Source: UBA10427 sp003500135
GTDB taxonomy: Bacteria; Bacteroidota; Bacteroidia; Cytophagales; Cyclobacteriaceae
Length of the DNA: 29,865 nucleotides
Direction of reading: 5' to 3'
Assembly: GCA_963966275.1 (NCBI GenBank)
Contig: CAWZYQ010000035.1
Span: 1 to 29,865 of the forward strand
Shown here: one piece after another, positions 23,957 through 29,865 of the stretch
Layout: every line of letters begins with the position of its first letter
How positions within the stretch are numbered: position 1 is the first letter of the stretch
Translations under genes and position numbers: made by a program
The notes under the pieces: generated by a model
Database searches by the model: none
What the model saw: the letters and a program-made list of their open reading frames with translations, nothing else
What the model was told of the DNA's origin: nothing

Positions 23957-24353
23957 TCATAAGATATCTTGTAAAAAAGAGAAACTGGTTGAGATAAGGG
24001 GGTTTGTCCACGATGTGCTCAAACAAATGAAACTGCCTGATCTGGAAGTCAATACAATGGTGCTTGCTGTGGATGAAGTATGTGCCAACCTTATTATTCA
24101 CTCCCATCAATGCAACCCCAAAGACCACCTTGAACTCCGCATCACTCCCTCCTCAAAAACCGTTACATTCGAGATCGTAGACTACGGCATGGGATTTAAT
24201 ATCGATAAATACGAAGAGCCAAAGCTTCATGATATCGTAAAATCCAGACGAAAAGGCGGTATCGGTTTAATGTTGGTTCGCCGGATAATGGATAAAGTTG
24301 AATATATAAAAGGCTCAAACCACAATATTTACCGCCTGTCCAAAAACCTATAA
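23940..24353 (+). CDS. RsbW-like anti-sigma ATPase/serine kinase
   Basis: The 137-residue GHKL-fold ATPase shows the N box (AVDEVCANLIIHSH), G1 (DYGMGF) and G2 (KGGIGLMLVRRIMD), typical of RsbW/SpoIIAB anti-sigma kinases. No ATG is available. TTG at 23940 or GTG at 23949 must initiate, both inside the STAS gene. It would bind either the STAS protein or an output target. No sigma factor gene is present in the window, so the output partner is unknown; a non-sigma target or a distant sigma factor are both possible. Confidence 0.9.
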   Translation: MSTVYSHKISCKKEKLVEIRGFVHDVLKQMKLPDLEVNTMVLAVDEVCANLIIHSHQCNPKDHLELRITPSSKTVTFEIVDYGMGFNIDKYEEPKLHDIVKSRRKGGIGLMLVRRIMDKVEYIKGSNHNIYRLSKNL

Positions 24354-24384
24354 TTGCCAGGACTATATTTTTTTTCTAAAATTG
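24354..24384 (+). promoter_or_regulatory. Candidate promoter of the foldase operon
   Basis: TTG at 24354-24356 is separated by 20 bases from TAAAATTG (24377-24384), one mismatch from TAnnTTTG. The predicted start lies about 15 bases before the ATG at 24407. The TTG touches the stop of the upstream kinase gene. Confidence 0.4.
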
Positions 24385-24406
24385 CACCGCGCAAAACAAT
24401 TACATC

Positions 24407-26611
24407 ATGTCCAAATATTTTTTTAACATTCTTTTTGCAATACTAGTGTCAGTTACCGGCTATGGGCAAAAAAGCTGGCAGCAGGATGAGTTATTCACGG
24501 TTAACGGCCGGGTTGTCACAGCCGATGAATTTATTTATGTTTATCAAAAAAATAATCAAAACAACGATTCCGCATATACCAAAACAGACATCAACGATTA
24601 TTTTGACCTCTACAAAAACTTCAAACTAAAAGTTGAAGAGGCTTATCACCTGGGCATCGACACATCAAAGGCATTTTTAGAGGAGTTTAACCAATATAAA
24701 AAAGAATTTATCAAACCCTTTCTTTCTGAACAAAAAGCGCTCGAGAACCTCATTGCTGAAGCGTATGAAAGAATGCAGCGTGAAGTTAGCGCATCGCATA
24801 TATTGATTTCAGTAAATGATTTTCAAAACCCTGACGACACTTTAAAAGCCTACCAACTCATCGATTCTTTGCGCGAAATTGCGATTGAAAATCCTGAAAA
24901 CTTTGAACAACTCGCAAAAAAGCATTCGCAGGATCCTTCCGCCCGGCAGAATGAGGGTGATCTTGGTTATTTCAGCGCCATGCAAATGCTGTATCCATTT
25001 GAAAATGCTGCTTATCAAACTCCTGTCGGAGAAATTTCAGAGATCATTGAAACTTCATATGGATACCACATCTTGAAAGTAAATGATACAAGGCCCGCTA
25101 AAGGTACTTACAAGCTGGCTCACATAATGCTTCGATTTCCCAGGGGTGCAAATTCAGACAGCTACGGGGCCGCCAAAATAAAAGGGATCCATGCACAACT
25201 CAATGGAGGGGCCAATTGGGAAGATCTAACGGCACAATTCTCAACAGACACAAAAACAAAAAATCAAGGAGGGGAGCTTCCCCCGCTTCAATTTGGTCAG
25301 CTTCCACCTTCTTTCCGGCCTGTAGTTGATAAGTTGACACCAGGTGAATATAGTCAACCTTTTGCTTCCCCATACGGTTGGCATATTGTAAAACTTATTG
25401 ATATTGAACCTATTAAACCCCTAGAAGACTTACGCCCTCGGCTCAAACAGCAAATAGAACGCGACCCTCGTTCTCAAATTAAAAAGGAAGAAATAATAGA
25501 TAACCTAAAAACCCGCTTTGGATATCAACTAAATGAACAACAGTATGATCTTCTTAAACAAAGAGCTGACACAACCTTAAGCACTGGCAACTGGCAAGCG
25601 CTCGACGATGAAACTCTGCGGTCAGAAGATTTGCTGAAAATAGATGGAAATTGGTCTTCCACAGGTGAGTTCCTGGATTTTGTGGACCTGAAACAAAGAC
25701 CCCTTCCCAATCGAAAACCATTAGAAATATTTGAAATATTTTTTGACCAGTACGTCGAAAAGTTATTGCTGGATTATGAAGCCGATCAACTGGCCAAAAA
25801 TAATCGCGATTTCAGGCAATTGATGCGCGAATACAAAGAAGGTTTAATGCTTTTTGAGGTAATGGAAGCAAATGTATGGGCCAAGGCGATTGAAGACTCC
25901 GCAGGTCTGCTAGCCTTTTATCAGCAAAACCGTGATCGATACCTCTATGACGCCCGTGTTGAAGCCGTTGTGTATAATATGAAAGATTCCTCTTTTTTGG
26001 ATGAATTGAAAAAAGAAGCCGGAAAAGAAAATTATGTAATTTTGGATACCGTGATTAGCCTGGTAGAAAAAAATGAAGTGGATAAGTTGATTAAAGGATC
26101 AAGCCCGCTTTTCAGGCAATATGAAGGTATGAAAATCAACCTAAAGTATGGCAATGGCATCAACGTAGAGCATGTGGTTGAGCAATTCATTCAAAAAGGA
26201 GCGGCGAAATCAAGTATTAATTTGCAACAAGATGATGCAATGGGCAATAAATTGAAGATAACTTTGTCTGGAAACTCAAAAAAATTGCTTGAACACACGT
26301 TCAATCAAGAATCTGCCTTAACTTTACAGGTCAATGAGGGCCTTTTTGAAAAAGACGATTTATCTGTTTTGAAAAGGGTAAAGTTGTCACCGGGAGATAC
26401 AACATTAACTATGAATGGTCGTTTTTACTGGATTGACATGAAAAAAGTACTTGAACCTTCAGTAAAACCACTATCAGAAACCAAAGGAAAAGTTATATCG
26501 GATTACCAGGCCGAATTGGAAAGGCAGTGGATTGAAAAACTAAGAGAAAAATACCCGATAAAAGTAGATCGGAAAACGTTGAAAAAAACCGTTGAATATC
26601 TTGAAAATTAG
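24407..26611 (+). CDS. Exported peptidyl-prolyl isomerase with two PpiC domains
   Basis: This 734-residue periplasmic foldase begins with a signal peptide (about residues 1-20, ending VTGYGQ). A SurA-like N-terminal helical part precedes two parvulin domains: about residues 125-230 (VSASHILIS ... EGDLGYFSAMQM ... SYGYHILKV) and about 235-345 (LAHIMLRF ... GGELPPL ... PYGWHIVKL). The remaining 390 residues are helical and charged, with no motif that I recognise. It is longer than SurA or PrsA, as is usual for the first member of Bacteroidota PpiC trios. It probably assists the folding of outer-membrane and secreted proteins. The last 20 bases overlap the next gene. Confidence 0.9.
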   Translation: MSKYFFNILFAILVSVTGYGQKSWQQDELFTVNGRVVTADEFIYVYQKNNQNNDSAYTKTDINDYFDLYKNFKLKVEEAYHLGIDTSKAFLEEFNQYKKEFIKPFLSEQKALENLIAEAYERMQREVSASHILISVNDFQNPDDTLKAYQLIDSLREIAIENPENFEQLAKKHSQDPSARQNEGDLGYFSAMQMLYPFENAAYQTPVGEISEIIETSYGYHILKVNDTRPAKGTYKLAHIMLRFPRGANSDSYGAAKIKGIHAQLNGGANWEDLTAQFSTDTKTKNQGGELPPLQFGQLPPSFRPVVDKLTPGEYSQPFASPYGWHIVKLIDIEPIKPLEDLRPRLKQQIERDPRSQIKKEEIIDNLKTRFGYQLNEQQYDLLKQRADTTLSTGNWQALDDETLRSEDLLKIDGNWSSTGEFLDFVDLKQRPLPNRKPLEIFEIFFDQYVEKLLLDYEADQLAKNNRDFRQLMREYKEGLMLFEVMEANVWAKAIEDSAGLLAFYQQNRDRYLYDARVEAVVYNMKDSSFLDELKKEAGKENYVILDTVISLVEKNEVDKLIKGSSPLFRQYEGMKINLKYGNGINVEHVVEQFIQKGAAKSSINLQQDDAMGNKLKITLSGNSKKLLEHTFNQESALTLQVNEGLFEKDDLSVLKRVKLSPGDTTLTMNGRFYWIDMKKVLEPSVKPLSETKGKVISDYQAELERQWIEKLREKYPIKVDRKTLKKTVEYLEN

Positions 26612-27479
26612 CAAATACATCCTCCTGTTTTTTATTTTAATCAATGTATCGTGCGACTATTTGCCTTTCAAAAAGAAAAACGAGGAAAGCAAAACTGAAG
26701 AGCTAAAGCCGGTAGCGCGTGTGAAAGATAAGTTTCTATATACCAAGGACCTTGTTGGTATTTTTCCCGATGAAATTTCTGAAGCGGATAGTCTTAACCG
26801 ACTGGAACAATTTGTTAAAAGCTGGATACAGAAGCAATTGGTCATTTCAGAAGCACAGGAGCAGCTGGAATTCAATGAAGTAGAGCTGGAGCGCAAAGTG
26901 CTGGACTATCGTTATGCCTTAATTATCCATGAGTTTGAAAAGCAATTTGTCAATCGCAAATTGAATACCGTTGTTACAGAAAAGGAAATCCAGGAATATT
27001 ACGATAACAACATCGACAATTTTGAACTGAAGCAAAATATTGTTCAGTGCAATTTCGTGCAACTTCCTAAAAATGCTGCACGTATAAATCGTTTTAGAAC
27101 ATTACTTAGAAATTCACGGGAACGCGATCAGGAGGAAATACGTGAGTATTGTTATCAATATGCCAACAAGGCACACCTTGAAGACTCGCTTTGGATCAAT
27201 TTTGAGGAAGTAATTGTTAATACGCCTTTATCAACTATCCCCAATAAAACCCAATATTTGCGCAGAAACAAATTTGTAGAGGTACAGGATGATGACTTCA
27301 TTTATTTCCTGAAAATTTTGGATTACAAAATCACAAATGATACTTCCCCGTTGGAATTTGTAAGAGACGATATTGAAAAAATCATTATAAACAAACGTAA
27401 GGTGGCGCTGGCCAAAACCCTGGAAAAAGAAATATATGAACGTGCAGTCGAAAATGAACAATTTGAAACCTATTATTAA
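26592..27479 (+). CDS. SurA-like periplasmic lipoprotein without an obvious isomerase domain
   Basis: The 295 residues start with a signal sequence and a probable lipobox (FILINVSC, Cys about residue 21), suggesting a lipid anchor. The body resembles the chaperone part of SurA/PpiC proteins: VKDKFLYTKDLVGIFP, a helical QFVKSWIQKQLVISEAQ region and VVTEKEIQEYYDNN. The segment where a parvulin domain should sit (about 150-255) lacks the GG-LGW/F and G-HI-K motifs seen in both neighbours. It may be a chaperone-only or degenerate member. There is no ATG near the start; TTG at 26592 or 26601 must be used, inside the upstream gene. The downstream gene begins before this one ends. Confidence 0.8.
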   Translation: MNILKISKYILLFFILINVSCDYLPFKKKNEESKTEELKPVARVKDKFLYTKDLVGIFPDEISEADSLNRLEQFVKSWIQKQLVISEAQEQLEFNEVELERKVLDYRYALIIHEFEKQFVNRKLNTVVTEKEIQEYYDNNIDNFELKQNIVQCNFVQLPKNAARINRFRTLLRNSRERDQEEIREYCYQYANKAHLEDSLWINFEEVIVNTPLSTIPNKTQYLRRNKFVEVQDDDFIYFLKILDYKITNDTSPLEFVRDDIEKIIINKRKVALAKTLEKEIYERAVENEQFETYY

Positions 27480-28803
27480 AAAGTCCCTGCTGGCTTTTTC
27501 CTTTCTTTTGCTGCTTATACCACTAAAAGCGCAGGATAGCGAATCGGGCACTTTGGTTGACAAAATAATTGCCAAGGTTGACGACTACATCGTACTGAAG
27601 TCTGAATTGGAACGATCCTATCTCGATGTCATGTCGCGTGGCGAATATGAAGGCAACCAAACGAGGTGCAATATATTGGAAGGTCTGGTGATCAATAAGG
27701 TAATGGTTGCCAAAGCTGAAATCGACTCAGTGATAGTGGAAGAAGAAATGGTGGATCGAAACCTCGATATGCGAATGAACGCCATGATCTCTCAGGTTGG
27801 TTCTGAAGAATTGATAGAGCAGTATTATGGCAAAACAATCGATGAATTCAAAGATGAACTGCGAGATCAGATTCGCGAACAAATGCTGGTCGAAAATATG
27901 CGAAGTACAATTATACAAGGCATATCAGTGACCCCGGATGAGGTAAGAAGGTTTTTTAAAGCCATACCACAAGACAGCCTGCCTTATTTCTCCACAGAAG
28001 TAGTTGTGGGCCAGATTGTAAAAAAGCCGGAAATCAACGAAGCAGAACGCGATAAAGCCGAACAGTTTTTATATGACCTTAAAGCTCAAATACAGGCAGG
28101 CGCCGACTTTGAGGAAATGGCCAGAACATACTCACAGGGGCCTTCAGGCAAAAATGGCGGAAACCTGGGGTGGACTTCAAGAGGACAAATGGTAGCGCCA
28201 TTTGAAGCTGCAGCCATGAAACTTCAGGCAGGTGAGATATCAGATCCGGTAGAAACGGATTTCGGTATGCATATTGTACAATTGATCGAAAGGAGAGGAA
28301 ATGAATACAATAGCAGGCATATTCTTATTTCCCATAAGTATTTGGAAGAAGACTTTGAAAAGGCTGCAGAAGAGTTGGATAGTATTCGTACATTGATACT
28401 CAATGACAGTCTGAACTTTCAGGATGCAGCCAAAGAATTTTCGGATGATAAAGAAACATCAGGATCAGGTGGATATTTTATTGATCCATCAGGCAGCAAC
28501 AAAGTTCCGGTTTCTGAATTGGATGCCGGCTTATTTTTTACCATTGACTCAATGGGGGTTGGCGATATTACCAAACCAATGAAATTTACCATGAGAAGTG
28601 GAGAGGAAGCTATGAGGATCGTCTATTATAAAGACCGCATTAGTCCGCATCAGGCTAATCTGGAGCAGGATTATCAAAAAATTCAGCGGGCAGCAAAAAA
28701 TGCGAAACAAAACCGGGTTTTATCCGATTGGTTAAGAGAGGCTAAAGATGAGGTCTTTATCGAAGTAGTAGATGAATATGACTATTGTAATATTTTAAAA
28801 TAG
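27454..28803 (+). CDS. surA: SurA-like periplasmic chaperone/peptidyl-prolyl isomerase
   Basis: The expected role is to escort unfolded outer-membrane proteins across the periplasm. With the ATG at 27454 the protein has 449 residues, close to E. coli SurA (428). A signal peptide ends at PLKAQ. The SurA N-terminal opening follows (LVDKIIAKVDDYIVLKSELE), then two parvulin domains at about 165-275 (GGNLGWTSRGQMVAPFE, DFGMHIVQL) and 280-400 (SRHILISHK, SGSGGYF). A C-terminal helix closes the chaperone module. An upstream in-frame ATG at 27436 adds six residues and cannot be excluded. Both starts overlap the preceding lipoprotein gene, so this is the third coupled member of the foldase operon. Confidence 0.92.
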   Translation: MNNLKPIIKKSLLAFSFLLLLIPLKAQDSESGTLVDKIIAKVDDYIVLKSELERSYLDVMSRGEYEGNQTRCNILEGLVINKVMVAKAEIDSVIVEEEMVDRNLDMRMNAMISQVGSEELIEQYYGKTIDEFKDELRDQIREQMLVENMRSTIIQGISVTPDEVRRFFKAIPQDSLPYFSTEVVVGQIVKKPEINEAERDKAEQFLYDLKAQIQAGADFEEMARTYSQGPSGKNGGNLGWTSRGQMVAPFEAAAMKLQAGEISDPVETDFGMHIVQLIERRGNEYNSRHILISHKYLEEDFEKAAEELDSIRTLILNDSLNFQDAAKEFSDDKETSGSGGYFIDPSGSNKVPVSELDAGLFFTIDSMGVGDITKPMKFTMRSGEEAMRIVYYKDRISPHQANLEQDYQKIQRAAKNAKQNRVLSDWLREAKDEVFIEVVDEYDYCNILK

Positions 28804-28824
28804 CTAAAAACCAAAATCGCATAA

Positions 28825-29790
28825 ATGAAAACTTTTGAAAGCGACGTTGAAGCAGCTGACAGTTTACATCAGGCTTACCAATCTTTGCAAAAAGAAATCG
28901 CCAAAGTTATTGTAGGGCAACAAGAAGTAGTTAACCTTGTTCTGACCTCTATATTCTGTCAGGGACACAGCCTGCTGGTAGGCGTGCCTGGATTGGCCAA
29001 AACGTTGCTGATCAAAACGATAGCAGAAGCACTCCATCTGTCATTTAGCCGCATACAGTTTACGCCCGACCTCATGCCTTCAGACATCATTGGCGCTGAA
29101 ACGATGGATCAGCAGCGAAACTTCAAATTTATTAAAGGGCCTGTTTTCGCCAATATTATTCTTGCTGACGAAATTAACAGAACACCCCCAAAAACGCAGG
29201 CTGCACTTTTGGAGTCTATGCAGGAATTTTCAGTTACTGTAGCAGGCCAGGATCACAGGCTCGAAAAGCCATTCTTTGTTTTAGCCACTCAAAACCCCAT
29301 TGAACAGGAAGGAACCTATCCCTTACCTGAAGCTCAACTCGACAGGTTTATGTTCAATATTCTGCTTGACTACCCGAGCTACGATCAGGAAGTGGATATA
29401 GTAAAAAGCTATTCCAGCCCCGTTGACCATTCGGTCAATAAAGTACTGGACAGGGAAGACATATTGGCTTTTCAGGACCTTGTTAATAAAGTGCCGGTGA
29501 CAGACAATGTCATTGAGTATGCTGTAAGGTTGGTACAAAAAACCCGACCGGATAATTCTTCAGCCCCGGATATCACTAAAAATTATCTGGAATGGGGAGC
29601 CGGACCACGTGCCTCTCAGTTTCTTGTCAAAGCTGCTAAATGCAATGCCCTGTTAAGAGGAAAATACTCACCGGATATTGAGGAAGTAAAGGCAGTTGCC
29701 ATACCTACCTTGCGACACAGATTGCTGCGCAATTTCAAAGCGGAGGCAGAAAACATCACGATCGACCACATCATCAAAGAATTGATGTAG
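28825..29790 (+). CDS. MoxR-family AAA+ ATPase
   Basis: The 321 residues have Walker A GVPGLAKT (53-60), Walker B IILADEINRTPPKTQAALL (D115, E116), sensor 1 ATQNPIEQEGTYPLPEAQLDRF and the C-terminal lid with LEWGAGPRASQFLVKAAK, all standard MoxR features. These ATPases act as chaperones that mature von Willebrand factor A-type or DUF58 partners, often in Bat/CoxD loci of Bacteroidota. No such partner lies inside the window, but only 75 bases remain after the stop and one may follow. The gene starts 21 bases after the SurA gene and is probably read from the same transcript. Confidence 0.95.
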   Translation: MKTFESDVEAADSLHQAYQSLQKEIAKVIVGQQEVVNLVLTSIFCQGHSLLVGVPGLAKTLLIKTIAEALHLSFSRIQFTPDLMPSDIIGAETMDQQRNFKFIKGPVFANIILADEINRTPPKTQAALLESMQEFSVTVAGQDHRLEKPFFVLATQNPIEQEGTYPLPEAQLDRFMFNILLDYPSYDQEVDIVKSYSSPVDHSVNKVLDREDILAFQDLVNKVPVTDNVIEYAVRLVQKTRPDNSSAPDITKNYLEWGAGPRASQFLVKAAKCNALLRGKYSPDIEEVKAVAIPTLRHRLLRNFKAEAENITIDHIIKELM

Positions 29791-29812
29791 GCATTTAAAA
29801 TCCGTCCTATTA

Positions 29813-29859
29813 ATTATTAGAAATAATCAGAATATTATTCTGGCGGGCTATATTATAGC
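29813..29859. repeat. Three consecutive AT-rich dyads downstream of the MoxR gene
   Basis: ATTATT-AGA-AATAAT (29813-29827), CAGAATA-T-TATTCTG (29828-29842) and GCTATA-T-TATAGC (29847-29859) are perfect inverted repeats placed head to tail, the last two sharing an ATATTAT core. No T tract follows, so this is not a standard terminator. They could be operators for the next gene or chance structure in AT-rich DNA. Confidence 0.35.
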
Positions 29860-29865
29860 GCAGTA

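Noticed and set aside
1..29865. Search for CRISPR arrays, insertion sequences, tRNA or rRNA genes, phage genes and defence islands
   Set aside because: No regularly spaced repeats, transposase or integrase motifs, tRNA-like cloverleaf segments or rRNA signatures were seen by eye; gene content is uniform chromosomal housekeeping and respiration.

Overview
The window looks like chromosomal DNA of a member of the Bacteroidota, most likely a Cytophagales-type marine or soil bacterium. This rests on several promoters with the Bacteroidota -7 element TAnnTTTG, weak ribosome binding sites, an adhesin-head (GIN/DUF2807) gene, a tandem trio of SurA/PpiC-type foldases and a MoxR ATPase. Nothing points to a prophage, plasmid, transposon or CRISPR array. 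Genus assignment is inference.

Region 1 (1-5565) is a compact anaerobic nitrogen-respiration operon: nrfH, nrfA, a Tat-exported monomeric-type NapA, a two-helix tetraheme cytochrome and a 66-residue membrane protein. Together they could take nitrate through nitrite to ammonium with electrons from menaquinol. napB, napC, napD and napGH are not present in the window. The first 62 bases hold the start of a divergent membrane-anchored protein. A perfect hairpin at 5540-5562 separates this operon from convergent ffh (SRP GTPase).

Region 2 (6924-9960) holds a GIN-domain exported protein split by one in-frame TAA, then rlmN and a membrane-anchored endonuclease/exonuclease/phosphatase protein on the minus strand.

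Region 3 (10137-18270) is a tightly packed plus-strand run: proC, a PPP-type phosphatase, a macrodomain protein, and addA and addB, which encode the double-strand-break helicase-nuclease.

Region 4 (18335-21444) has its own good promoter and carries a low-molecular-weight phosphatase abutting a fructosamine-kinase homologue, a probable protein-deglycation pair. guaB (IMP dehydrogenase) follows, with a perfect dyad flush against its start codon and a strong terminator behind it.

Region 5 (21519-24353) is a complete partner-switching module: a membrane SpoIIE phosphatase, a STAS antagonist and an RsbW-like kinase, with no sigma factor beside it. Region 6 (24354-28803) is a three-gene periplasmic chaperone/prolyl-isomerase operon for envelope protein folding. 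A MoxR AAA+ ATPase follows, and the window ends in AT-rich dyads. Four genes need TTG or GTG starts. Most genes are recognisable housekeeping or respiratory families; the less usual items are the minimal Nap/Nrf arrangement, the guaB leader dyad, the leaderless-looking rlmN promoter and the sigma-less partner switch.
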